Shown: one piece after another, positions 7,602 through 16,364 of the stretch | Layout: each line of letters starts with the position of its first letter | Numbering within the stretch: position 1 is the stretch's first letter | Source of the DNA: CAG-170 sp022779365 | GTDB lineage: Bacteria; Bacillota; Clostridia; Oscillospirales; Oscillospiraceae | NCBI GenBank assembly: GCA_022779365.1 | Contig: JALFSI010000018.1 | Location: 1 to 61,708, forward strand | Length of the DNA stretch: 61,708 bases | Direction: 5' to 3' | Made by a program: the position numbers and the translations under genes | The notes under the pieces: generated by a model | The model's input: the letters and a program-made list of their open reading frames with translations, nothing else | Databases searched by the model: none | What the model was told of the DNA's origin: nothing

Positions 7602-9305
7602 ATGAAATTTTCTGAGATGAAATATGAGCGCCCCGATCTGGAGGCAATGAAGAGCGAGCTGCGCGCGCTGACGGAGCAGCTCCGTGCGGCGCAGGACTAT
7701 GCGCAGGCGCGCGAGGTGTTCCTGAGGCACGAGAAGGCATCCATCCACATGGAGACGCTGGCGACGCTGGCAAGCGTCCGCCACAAGATCGACACGCGCG
7801 ATGCGTTTTACGATGCTGAGGAGACGTTCTGGAACGCCGCCTCGCCGGAGCTGGAGGAGTATGAGGACGCATGGAAGGGCGCGCTGCTGGAAAGCCCGTT
7901 CCGCAAGGAATTTGAGGCGGAGCTCGGCAATCTGATGTTCGTGAACGCAGAGCTTGCGCGCAAGGCGTTCTCGCCGGAGATCATCCCGGAGTGCCAGCAG
8001 GAAAACGACCTCTCACAGGCATACAGCAAGCTGATCGCGAGCGCGCAGATCCCGTTTGAGGGCGGCGTGTACACGATCTCGCAGCTCTCGCCGTTCAAAA
8101 ATGACCCCGACGACGCACGCCGTCTCGCCGCTTGGAAAGCAGAAGGCGTTTGGTATAAGGAGCATCAGGCGGAATTTGACGAAATTTACGACAAAATGGT
8201 CCATCTGCGCGACACGATGGGCAAAAAACTCGGCTACGGCGGCTACACCACGCTCGGCTACTACCGTATGGGGCGCAATTGCTACGGCAAGGACGATGTG
8301 GAAAAATTCCGCGCGGCGGTCGTGAAATACCTCGTCCCGCTGGCGGACAGCGTCTACCGTGAGCAGGCAAAGCGCCTCGGGAAAGAATACCCGATGAACT
8401 TTGCCGACAACGCGCTTATGTTCCGCAGCGGTAACCCCAAGCCCTGCGGCGATGCGGATGCGATCCTCGCCCACGGGAAAAAATTCTATGAGGCGCTCTC
8501 ACCTGAGACCGGCGAGTTCTTCAACCTGATGCTGGATAACGAGCTGATGGACGTGCTGTCCACGCCCGGCAAGGCGGGCGGCGGCTTCTGCACAGACCTC
8601 GGCGATTATAAGGTTCCGTTCATTTTCGCGAATTTCAACGGCACGCAGCACGACGTGGAGGTCGTGACGCATGAGGCGGGACACGCCTTTGCTGCGTGGA
8701 TGAACCGCGACCGCGTGCCGTATACCACGATCTGGCCCAGCATGGAGGGCTGCGAGGTCCATTCGATGTCGATGGAGTTTTTCGCCTGGCCGTGGGCGGA
8801 GGGCTTCTTTGGCGCGGATACGCGCAAATTCCTGTACAGTCATCTGGCGGGTGCACTGACGTTTATCCCCTACGGCACGATGGTCGATCATTTCCAGCAC
8901 CTCGTCTACGAAAAGCCGGACATGACCCCGCGCCAGCGGCACGATGCGTGGAAGGAGCTGCTGGGTGTGTATATGCCGTGGGTGAAGCTCGGCAGCGAGA
9001 TCCCGTTCTACGGCGACGGCGAGGGCTGGCAGCGGCAGATGCATATCTACCAGAGCCCGTTCTATTATATCGACTACTGCCTTGCGCAGACGGTCAGTCT
9101 GCAAATTTGGGCAAAGCTCCAGAAAGACCCGAAGGACGCGTGGGCACACTATATGGCGTACACGAAGCAGGGCGGAAGCCGCACGTTTACGGAGCTGCTG
9201 AAAAACGCGAGTCTTGACAGCCCGTTTGAAGAGCGCTGCCTGCGCAGCGTGTGTGAAGCGGCAAAGGCGTGGCTCGACGCCTACGACCTGACAGGCATCG
9301 CGTAA
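7602..9305 (+). CDS. M3-family oligoendopeptidase (PepF-like)
   Basis: This 567-residue soluble zinc metallopeptidase has the thimet-oligopeptidase fold. The zinc site HEAGH is at 357-361 in VEVVTHEAGHAFAAW, with a downstream Glu ligand in EGCEVHSMSMEFF. Length fits bacterial M3 oligoendopeptidases. There is no signal peptide, so it should degrade short peptides in the cytoplasm. That fits the oligopeptide importer encoded just downstream (10.0-17.6 kb), although the two are separate transcription units. AAAGGAG lies 8 bases before the ATG at 7602. Confidence 0.9.
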   Translation: MKFSEMKYERPDLEAMKSELRALTEQLRAAQDYAQAREVFLRHEKASIHMETLATLASVRHKIDTRDAFYDAEETFWNAASPELEEYEDAWKGALLESPFRKEFEAELGNLMFVNAELARKAFSPEIIPECQQENDLSQAYSKLIASAQIPFEGGVYTISQLSPFKNDPDDARRLAAWKAEGVWYKEHQAEFDEIYDKMVHLRDTMGKKLGYGGYTTLGYYRMGRNCYGKDDVEKFRAAVVKYLVPLADSVYREQAKRLGKEYPMNFADNALMFRSGNPKPCGDADAILAHGKKFYEALSPETGEFFNLMLDNELMDVLSTPGKAGGGFCTDLGDYKVPFIFANFNGTQHDVEVVTHEAGHAFAAWMNRDRVPYTTIWPSMEGCEVHSMSMEFFAWPWAEGFFGADTRKFLYSHLAGALTFIPYGTMVDHFQHLVYEKPDMTPRQRHDAWKELLGVYMPWVKLGSEIPFYGDGEGWQRQMHIYQSPFYYIDYCLAQTVSLQIWAKLQKDPKDAWAHYMAYTKQGGSRTFTELLKNASLDSPFEERCLRSVCEAAKAWLDAYDLTGIA

Positions 9306-9841
9306 TGGCAAGGAAGCGGGAGCGCCGGAGCTATCTGAATGATTTTCAGAAGGACTTAAACGGCGAATACCAATACCGCGGCGCACACTATCACTACGCC
9401 GGAGCGTTAGAATATTCCAAGCTGCGACGAAGCCTCTGGCTTCGCTGCGGCGTCAGCACGGCGCTGCTGATCGCCGCGGGCTGCCTGCCCGGGGCGACGA
9501 AGGGCACGGCGGCGTATGTGACGCTGCCGTATATGCTGGCGCTGGCGGTGTGCGGATGTCTTATCTGGACGCTTGCCCGCTGGACAAGGGGCGGACAGAG
9601 GCTGCGCGCTTATGTGTACGAGCAGACGGCAAGACGTCTGCCCGCGCTGGCGCTGGCGGCGGGTATATTATCGGCGCTTGCCGCCGTGGGGCAGGGGATC
9701 GCTTTTTTGATGGGAATCGCCGCAAATTGGGCGAATATTGTGTTTTTCGTCTGCCTCGCGGGCGTGGCGGCGCTGCTTCTGCGGGCATTTGCCGTCTTGC
9801 GGCGGACGGCGTATCGTTTCGCTGCGGCGGACGAGCAGTAA
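9305..9841 (+). CDS. Integral membrane protein of unknown function
   Basis: This 178-residue protein has a basic, hydrophilic N-terminus (MARKRERRSYLNDFQKDLNG) and about four hydrophobic segments (roughly residues 48-64, 70-92, 113-135 and 140-162). Its ATG shares one base with the stop of the peptidase gene (TAATG), so it is translationally coupled to it. I do not recognise a family. The coupling suggests a partner role for the peptidase or simple co-expression. Confidence 0.65.
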   Translation: MARKRERRSYLNDFQKDLNGEYQYRGAHYHYAGALEYSKLRRSLWLRCGVSTALLIAAGCLPGATKGTAAYVTLPYMLALAVCGCLIWTLARWTRGGQRLRAYVYEQTARRLPALALAAGILSALAAVGQGIAFLMGIAANWANIVFFVCLAGVAALLLRAFAVLRRTAYRFAAADEQ

Positions 9842-9905
9842 AGAATCGCGGAATTGATTTTTCTGTTTGTCGTGCGCCAAATTCCGGCAAAAAACGAAAG
9901 CATAG

Positions 9906-9934
9906 TTGATTTTCGCAAAGGTTCGTGATAGTAT
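9906..9934 (+). promoter_or_regulatory. Predicted promoter of the oligopeptide ABC operon
   Basis: TTGATT (9906-9911) and TAGTAT (9929-9934) are spaced by 17 bp. The leader to the SBP start is about 120 bases and contains two hairpins. Confidence 0.5.
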
Positions 9935-9978
9935 TATCTGTACAATAGCCGGACGGTGTACGCGAATGAAGGACAGCC

Positions 9979-10022
9979 CGAAAGGGACGTCCCTTTCGCT
10001 CCCTCACAGCAAAGCTGTGAGG
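9979..10022 (+). repeat. Two adjacent hairpins in the leader of the SBP gene
   Basis: A 20-bp perfect palindrome lies at 9979-9998 (CGAAAGGGAC/GTCCCTTTCG). Two bases later comes a 9-bp stem with an AAA loop (CCTCACAGC at 10002-10010, GCTGTGAGG at 10014-10022). Neither has a U-run, so they look like mRNA-stabilising or regulatory structures rather than terminators, or like an inserted palindromic repeat. Confidence 0.55.
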
Positions 10023-10058
10023 ATGCACCCTTGGCTAAAAATGTATGGAGGTTTGAAA

Positions 10059-12383
10059 ATGAAACACATGAAGCAGCTTATCGCACTGCTCCTTGCGCTC
10101 GTTCTCTGCCTGGGCCTGCTTGCTGGCTGCGCCGGGAAGACGACCGACGACAAGAGCGATCAGACGGACGCCCCCGCGGACGCCAGCACCGACGCTCCTG
10201 CGGCGGACACGACGGACACCGCGGACGAGCCCACCGGCAACCCCGACGGTACGATCGTGGTCGCTGAGACCGGCTTTGAGGGCAAGTTCAGCCCGTTCTT
10301 TGCCGCCAGCTCTTCTGACCAGGACGCTCATGCCCTCACGCAGGTCGCACTGCTGGGCGCTGACCGCCGCGGCGAAATGGTCCTGAACGGCATCGAGGGC
10401 GAGACCCGCAGCTACAACGGCACGGATTACACCTACTACGGACCTGCCGACTGCGTCGTTACCGAAAACGATGACGGCACCGTCACCTATGACATCAAGC
10501 TCCGCGAGGACATCACCTTCTCCGACGGCACGCCGATGACCATCGACGACGTCATCTTCAACATGTACGTCTACATGGACCCGACCTATGACGGCTCTGC
10601 GACGTTCTACTCCGTGCCGATCGTCGGCCTGGAGGAGTACCGCAACGCCATGCAGCTTCTTGCAAAGCTCATCGCAGCGGCGGGTGAGGACAACACCGAC
10701 TTTACCAACTTCACCGAGGAGCAGGCAAAGGCGTTCTGGGACGCGGTCAATGACGGCGGCGTGAAGTTCGCGCAGGAGATCGTTGACTATCTGGTCGCTG
10801 CGGGCGCTAACAGCGCGGAGGATTCCGTTGCTGCGTGCGCCGCAAACTGGGGCTTTAAGCTGGCGGACGACGCGACCGTGAAGGATTTCTTCCTTGCCAT
10901 CGGCGAGCAGTATGAGTGGAGCTTCTCCGCAATGGAAGCGGAAAGCGCCGGCTCTGCGCTTGCTGACCTGATCCCGGCGGATGTCTATGCGTACGCCACC
11001 ACGCCCGTGAACGTCGGCGAGGCGGTCGATCATGTGGAAGGCATCGTCAAGACCGGCGATTACAGCATGACGCTGACCACCACCGAGCTGTCCACCACCG
11101 CGATCTATCAGCTCCAGATGGAGATCGCGCCGCTGCATTACTACGGCGACGTGAGCCTGTATGACTATGACAACAACTCCTTCGGCTTCCCGAAGGGCGA
11201 CCTGAGCATCGTGCGTGAAAAAACCAGCGCTCCGATGGGCGCAGGTCCGTACATCTTTAAGGAATACAAGGACGGCGTGTTCTACACCGACGCGAACCCC
11301 AACTACTATCTGGGCGCGCCGATGAACGGTCACATCAACATGAAGGAAACGCAGGAGGCCGATAAGATCACCGGCGTGCAGTCCGGTGCGCTTGACATCT
11401 CCGACCCGTCCTTCTCCCTGGAGGTCGTCGATCAGATCGCTGACATCAACGGCGCAGAGGGCGATGACGGCGCGGTCATCTCGACCCGCCTGATGGACTA
11501 CCGCGGCTATGGCTATGTGGCACTGGGCGCCAAAAATGTCAAGGTCGGCAAGGATCCCGCCTCGCAGCAGTCCAAGGACCTGCGCAAGGCGATCATGACC
11601 GTCATCGCGGCCTACCGCGACGAGGGCATCGACTCCTACTACGGCGAGACCGCTTCTGTCATCAACTACCCGATCTCCAACACGTCCTGGGCGGCCCCGC
11701 AGGTCACCGACGACGGCTACAAGGTCGCGTATTCCACCGACGTGAACGGCGATCCCATCTACTCCAACGACATGAGCACCGAGGATAAGTACGCGGCGGC
11801 TCTGCAGGCGGCACTGGGCTACTTTGAGGCGGCCGGCTACACCGTGGAGGGCGGCAAGCTCACCGCGGCTCCCGAAGGCGCGGCTTTGGAGTACACCGTC
11901 AACATCGGTGCGCAGGGCAACGGCGACCACCCGACGTTCCAGGTCCTGACGAACGCGGCGGCTGCACTCAAGACCATCGGCATGAACCTGATCGTCAACG
12001 ATATGGCAAATGCCGCTGATTTGTACGCGTCCTATCAGTCCGGCGAGGCAGAGGGCTGGGTCGCTGCGTGGCAGTCCACCAATGACCCGGATATGTACCA
12101 GCTCTATCACAGCAAGGGCTCGACCAACTACTATATGATCGATGACGCCGACCTCGATGAGCTGATCCTTGCAGCCCGTCAGACCACCGATCAGGAGGCG
12201 CGGAAGGTGATGTACAAGGAAGCCATGGAGGTCATTATGGACTGGGGCGTGGAGCTGCCTGTTTATCAGCGCTCCGACGCGACCATCTTCTCCTCCGAGC
12301 GCCTTGACATCAGCACCATCCCGCAGGATATGACTCCGTACTGGACCTTCCTGTCTGAGATCGACAAGATCCAGGTCAAGTAA
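10059..12383 (+). CDS. Oligopeptide-type ABC transporter substrate-binding lipoprotein (SBP family 5)
   Basis: This 774-residue lipoprotein captures the substrate outside the membrane. Its signal peptide ends in the lipobox LLAGC (Cys24), followed by a Thr/Asp/Ala-rich linker. Family-5 features include TYDIKLREDITFSDGTPMT and the C-terminal WVAAWQSTNDPDMYQLYHS. It is about 200 residues longer than a typical OppA/DppA. Extra sequence (about residues 190-325, rich in Ala and acidic residues) lies between the first-lobe motif and DHVEGIVKTGDYSMTLTTTE. GGAGG precedes the ATG at 10059. The promoter and hairpins upstream, and hairpins after the gene, fit higher expression of the SBP than of the permeases. 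Confidence 0.9.
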   Translation: MKHMKQLIALLLALVLCLGLLAGCAGKTTDDKSDQTDAPADASTDAPAADTTDTADEPTGNPDGTIVVAETGFEGKFSPFFAASSSDQDAHALTQVALLGADRRGEMVLNGIEGETRSYNGTDYTYYGPADCVVTENDDGTVTYDIKLREDITFSDGTPMTIDDVIFNMYVYMDPTYDGSATFYSVPIVGLEEYRNAMQLLAKLIAAAGEDNTDFTNFTEEQAKAFWDAVNDGGVKFAQEIVDYLVAAGANSAEDSVAACAANWGFKLADDATVKDFFLAIGEQYEWSFSAMEAESAGSALADLIPADVYAYATTPVNVGEAVDHVEGIVKTGDYSMTLTTTELSTTAIYQLQMEIAPLHYYGDVSLYDYDNNSFGFPKGDLSIVREKTSAPMGAGPYIFKEYKDGVFYTDANPNYYLGAPMNGHINMKETQEADKITGVQSGALDISDPSFSLEVVDQIADINGAEGDDGAVISTRLMDYRGYGYVALGAKNVKVGKDPASQQSKDLRKAIMTVIAAYRDEGIDSYYGETASVINYPISNTSWAAPQVTDDGYKVAYSTDVNGDPIYSNDMSTEDKYAAALQAALGYFEAAGYTVEGGKLTAAPEGAALEYTVNIGAQGNGDHPTFQVLTNAAAALKTIGMNLIVNDMANAADLYASYQSGEAEGWVAAWQSTNDPDMYQLYHSKGSTNYYMIDDADLDELILAARQTTDQEARKVMYKEAMEVIMDWGVELPVYQRSDATIFSSERLDISTIPQDMTPYWTFLSEIDKIQVK

Positions 12384-12423
12384 GCGAAAAGCGCCTTTTA
12401 AGGGCACTCTGTAAGATCTGAAA

Positions 12424-12553
12424 ACAGGCAGCCGTTTCCGGCGTCCCGTGACGCCGGGGCGGTTGCCTGTACCACGCCATGATATTCCAAACAGCCCAGC
12501 GGCTGCGAATATGGGTATCCGGGCTCCCCGCGCACATACGAGAGGAGCCCGGA
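12424..12553 (+). promoter_or_regulatory. Two hairpins between SBP and permease genes
   Basis: The first structure pairs 12424-12434 with 12460-12470 and contains an inner stem (12438-12445 with 12450-12457). The second pairs 12518-12528 with 12543-12553 (ATCCGGGCTCC / GGAGCCCGGAT) and can extend outward. Neither is followed by a U-run. Such structures between an SBP gene and downstream permease genes commonly reduce read-through or stabilise the SBP mRNA; that role is inferred here. Confidence 0.6.
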
Positions 12554-12649
12554 TGTCTATATTCCGGCATCATTGCGTCAACTGACGCTTCCGTCACCCC
12601 ATGGGAAAACTACCGCGACCCGGTCGCGCAAGGAAGGAACGAATCATTC

Positions 12650-13636
12650 GTGCGAAATTATATCATCAAGCGCATCCTACAGTCGATTTTGATCCTGTTC
12701 TGCGTGATGTTCATCATCTACGCATTGCTTCGCTGCCTGCCCGCCTCGTTTGCACAGACCATGGCGATCCAGCTTTCGCAGGCGCCGGGCGCCAAGCCCT
12801 ATGAGGAGTGGCTGGCGCAGCTCAACGCCTCGTTCGGTTTGGATATGGACATCGTGCCGGGCTTCTTTACATGGCTGTCCAAGGCGATCGTCGGCAATTT
12901 CGGCGATAGCTGGAAATGGAACGTCCCGGCGGTCGCAAAGTTCCAGGAGGTCGTGGGGCTGTCAGTCATTATGGGCGGCATTTCGTTTGTGATCTCGCTG
13001 CTCATCGCTGTGCCGCTCGGCGTGCTGGCGGCGACGAAGCAGTACTCCCGCACGGATTATACGATCACGGCGATCGCGCTGGTAGGCATTTCACTGCCGA
13101 CATTTTTCTTCGCGACGCTTTTAAAGCTGTTTTTCTCCGTCAAGCTCGGGTGGTTCGACCTGTTCGGGCTGGTCGGGCGGGATTATGCGCAGCTCGATGC
13201 GTGGCATCAGTTCCTTGATAAGGCAAATCATCTGGTGCTGCCGATCCTGACGCTCGTGATCGTGTCCATCGGCTCGTATATGCGCTATACGCGCACGAAT
13301 ATGCTCGAGGTGCTGAGTGCCGACTACATCCGCACCGCGCGCGCGAAGGGTCTGACCGAAAAGAAGGTCATCTACAAGCACGCCTTCCGCAACACGCTCA
13401 TCCCGCTGGTCACGATCATCGGCGGCTCGCTGCCGGGGCTGTTCTCCGGCGCGCTCATCACGGAGACGCTGTTCTCCATCCCCGGTATCGGCTATGTGTC
13501 GTATCAGTCGATGGTGGCGGGCGATATTCCGTTCTCGATGTTCTATCTGTCGTTTATGGCGGTGCTCACGCTGGCGAGCAACCTGCTGACCGACATTCTG
13601 TACGGCGTGGTCGATCCGCGCGTGCGCATTTCGTAA
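12650..13636 (+). CDS. Oligopeptide-type ABC transporter permease (OppB/DppB-like)
   Basis: This 328-residue inner-membrane permease has the family start YIIKRILQSILILFCVMFII and about six transmembrane helices. The EAA coupling loop reads YIRTARAKGLTEKKVIYKHA. The start is probably the GTG at 12650 (VRNYIIKR), with AAGGAAGG 12 bases upstream; no suitable ATG precedes the conserved N-terminus. It pairs with the following permease. Confidence 0.88.
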   Translation: MRNYIIKRILQSILILFCVMFIIYALLRCLPASFAQTMAIQLSQAPGAKPYEEWLAQLNASFGLDMDIVPGFFTWLSKAIVGNFGDSWKWNVPAVAKFQEVVGLSVIMGGISFVISLLIAVPLGVLAATKQYSRTDYTITAIALVGISLPTFFFATLLKLFFSVKLGWFDLFGLVGRDYAQLDAWHQFLDKANHLVLPILTLVIVSIGSYMRYTRTNMLEVLSADYIRTARAKGLTEKKVIYKHAFRNTLIPLVTIIGGSLPGLFSGALITETLFSIPGIGYVSYQSMVAGDIPFSMFYLSFMAVLTLASNLLTDILYGVVDPRVRIS

Positions 13637-13652
13637 GAAAGGGGGCTGCACT

Positions 13653-15200
13653 ATGAGCAAAAACAAGCAAAACGGAGCAAACTCAGCGCCGCAGGAGCAG
13701 TACTCCCTGAATGACGACCGCCGCGTCAAGGTTTTATCCCCGGGCGCGCTGGTGGCAAAGCGCTTCTTCCGCAACCGGCTGGCGGTGATCGGTCTTTCGA
13801 TCCTCGTTGCGATGTTCCTGTTCTCCTTCCTCGGCGGCGTCATCAGTCCCTACGGGCAGGACGAGCAGTTCTACACCTATACGCAGATGTCCAAGGAATA
13901 TGTCGGCTTTACCCGCAACGACGCGATGCGTTTTGTGGTGGCGGACGATCAGAAGTTTGGCTCGATCGCGCAGAGCAAGGCGCTCGACGCGTTCAAGAAG
14001 GGGCAGACGGAATTTAATTATAAAGACGTTGACTATACCATCGAGCCGATCAGTGAGGACACCTACGCCGTCTATCAGGACGGGCAGGTCATGGGCTATG
14101 CCAGCCGTGACCTCATCAACGCCGCGGACGGCGGCGAGAGTGTCCCGTTTGCGGTGCGCCTTGCGGCGCTGAAGGCGGAAGCCGCCGGGGAACGCACGTT
14201 TGAAGCCGACGGCGCGGCATACGAGCTGGACGACGCGGGCAACATCCTGCAAAACGGCGCGGAGCTGGGCTATATCTCCCGCATCGTCGTGTCGGCAGCT
14301 GACCCGACCATCGTTATCACCCGCGATTTCCGTGAGCGTCTGGAGGAGGCGGTCGATCGCGGCGACGAGATGTTCGTCTATACCGACGAGACCGGCGAGA
14401 GCGCGGAGTACGACATGGTGTATGATGCGAGCACCGACGTGTGGTCGGTCAAGCAGATGAAGGACACCTATGTCTATGACCGCTATTCCGCCCCCAGCAA
14501 GGAGCATCCGCTCGGCACGGATACGAACGGCATGGATATGCTGACAAGACTGATGTACGGCGGGCGTGTGTCGCTCATCATCGGCTTCATCGTTGTGGCG
14601 ATCGAAGCCTCGCTCGGCATTCTGCTGGGCGGCATTTCGGGCTATTTCGGCGGCTGGGTCGATAACCTCATCATGCGCATCGTCGATGTGTTCTACTGCA
14701 TCCCGTCCATGCCGGTCATCATCATCATCGGCTCGGCGATGGACGCGATGAAGGTCGATTCGTGGACGCGCATGATCTACCTGATGCTGATCCTGGGCTT
14801 CCTCGGCTGGCCCGGCATCGCGCGTCTTGTGCGCGGGCAGATCCTGTCGCTGCGCGAGCAGGAGTTCATGCTGGCGACGGAGGCCGGCGGCATCCGCGTC
14901 TGGAATCGTATCTTCCGCCACCTCATCCCCAACGTCATTCCGCAGCTCATCGTTATTTGCACGATGGGTCTTGGATCGACAATCCTGACGGAGGCGACGC
15001 TGTCGTTCCTCGGTTTGGGCGTCAAGTACCCGTTTGCGTCGTGGGGCAATATCATCAACGACGTCAATAACGCCTACGTTATGACGAACTATCTGTTCAT
15101 TTGGATCCCGGCGGGCGTGTGTCTGCTGCTCACCGTCCTCGGCTTTAACTTCGTCGGCGACGGTCTGCGCGACGCATTCGACCCGAAGATGAAGCGGTAA
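13653..15200 (+). CDS. Oligopeptide-type ABC transporter permease (OppC/DppC-like) with a large external insert
   Basis: This permease has 515 residues where OppC/DppC proteins usually have about 300. The first transmembrane helix (residues ~43-62) is followed by an extra hydrophilic region of roughly 180 residues (about 70-280). The family then resumes at HPLGTDTNGMDMLTRLMYGG. The EAA loop reads EFMLATEAGGIRVWNRIFRH. The insert should lie outside the membrane, where it could contact the equally enlarged binding lipoprotein of this operon (inference). A GGGGG-containing site precedes the ATG at 13653. Confidence 0.88.
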   Translation: MSKNKQNGANSAPQEQYSLNDDRRVKVLSPGALVAKRFFRNRLAVIGLSILVAMFLFSFLGGVISPYGQDEQFYTYTQMSKEYVGFTRNDAMRFVVADDQKFGSIAQSKALDAFKKGQTEFNYKDVDYTIEPISEDTYAVYQDGQVMGYASRDLINAADGGESVPFAVRLAALKAEAAGERTFEADGAAYELDDAGNILQNGAELGYISRIVVSAADPTIVITRDFRERLEEAVDRGDEMFVYTDETGESAEYDMVYDASTDVWSVKQMKDTYVYDRYSAPSKEHPLGTDTNGMDMLTRLMYGGRVSLIIGFIVVAIEASLGILLGGISGYFGGWVDNLIMRIVDVFYCIPSMPVIIIIGSAMDAMKVDSWTRMIYLMLILGFLGWPGIARLVRGQILSLREQEFMLATEAGGIRVWNRIFRHLIPNVIPQLIVICTMGLGSTILTEATLSFLGLGVKYPFASWGNIINDVNNAYVMTNYLFIWIPAGVCLLLTVLGFNFVGDGLRDAFDPKMKR

Positions 15201-15214
15201 GGGAGGAGCGCACG

Positions 15215-16363
15215 ATGGCAAAACAGGAAGGATACCTTTCCAGCAAGGAAGCACGGCGGATCTCCCGGGAAAACCGCAGGATCACCAATCAGTTTGAGAA
15301 AAAGCGCAAGCGTAAAAACGTCCCCGAGAGCGAATACCTGACGCAGATGCGCGATGCGAAGAACGCGGTCGAATTTGATAATCTCCACACCTATTTCTTT
15401 ACGGACACGGGCGTCGTCAAGAGCGTGGACGGTGTGTCGTTCGACGTGCCGATCGGCAAGACCGTCGGCGTGGTGGGCGAGTCCGGCTGCGGCAAGTCCG
15501 TGACCAGCCTGTCTCTCATGCAGCTTTTGCAGCGCCCGCAGGGGCAGATCGTGGAGGGCGCGATCCGGCTGAATCTCGGCGACAAGGCGTATGACATTAC
15601 CAAAACGCCGAATGAAAAAATGCAGGCGCTGCGCGGCAATTTCGTCTCGATGATCTTTCAGGAGCCGATGACGAGCCTGAACCCCGTGTTCCGCATCGGC
15701 GCGCAGATCGACGAGGTCATCGAGCTGCACGAGGGAGCGCAGAAAACGAAGGAAGAGGTCAAGGCGCGCACCATCGAAATGCTGGAGACCGTCGGCATCG
15801 CCAACAGCGAGGGCGTTTACATGATGTATCCGCACGAGCTGTCCGGCGGTATGCGCCAGCGCGTCATGATCGCCATGGCGCTTGCCTGCAACCCGCGCAT
15901 CATCATCGCCGATGAGCCGACCACGGCGCTGGACGTGACCATTCAGGCGCAGATTTTGGACCTGCTGCGCCAGCTCAAGGACAAGATCAATTCGTCCATC
16001 ATGCTCATCACGCACGACCTCGGCGTTATCGCCGAAATGGCGGATTATGTGGTCGTCATGTACGCCGGGCGCATTGTGGAAAAGGGCACGGCGGAGGAAA
16101 TTTTTGCTCACCCGTGCCACCCGTACACCATCGGTCTGATGGCGTCCAAGCCGGTTGTTGGCAAAAAGGTCGATAAGCTCTATTCCATCCCCGGCAAAGT
16201 GCCGAATCCAGTCGATATGCCGGATTACTGCTACTTCAAGGACCGCTGCGAATCGCAGCTTCCGTGCTGCTCCGGCGAATATCCGTGCGAGATCAGCCTC
16301 AGCCCCACGCACAAGGTGAGCTGCTATCGCTATTACGATGAGAACAGAAAGGCGGGTGAGTAA
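15215..16363 (+). CDS. Oligopeptide-type ABC transporter ATP-binding protein (OppD/DppD-like)
   Basis: This 382-residue ATPase powers import. The Walker A motif is GESGCGKS, the signature is LSGGMRQRVMIAMA and Walker B is IIIADEPTTALD. The oligopeptide-type C-terminal region has cysteines in YCYFKDRCESQLPCCSGEYPC, the pattern that binds an iron-sulfur cluster in some OppD/DppD proteins. A basic N-terminal extension of ~50 residues precedes the ABC domain. It lies 14 bases after the permease gene, with GGGAGGAG before the ATG. Confidence 0.92.
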   Translation: MAKQEGYLSSKEARRISRENRRITNQFEKKRKRKNVPESEYLTQMRDAKNAVEFDNLHTYFFTDTGVVKSVDGVSFDVPIGKTVGVVGESGCGKSVTSLSLMQLLQRPQGQIVEGAIRLNLGDKAYDITKTPNEKMQALRGNFVSMIFQEPMTSLNPVFRIGAQIDEVIELHEGAQKTKEEVKARTIEMLETVGIANSEGVYMMYPHELSGGMRQRVMIAMALACNPRIIIADEPTTALDVTIQAQILDLLRQLKDKINSSIMLITHDLGVIAEMADYVVVMYAGRIVEKGTAEEIFAHPCHPYTIGLMASKPVVGKKVDKLYSIPGKVPNPVDMPDYCYFKDRCESQLPCCSGEYPCEISLSPTHKVSCYRYYDENRKAGE

Positions 16364-16364
16364 C

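Noticed and set aside
10035..12407. Long minus-strand open frame (790 codons) opposite the SBP gene
   Set aside because: Composition (Val/Asp/His/Arg-rich) is typical of antisense reading of a Gly/Ala/Asp-rich gene; the plus strand encodes a clear lipoprotein SBP.
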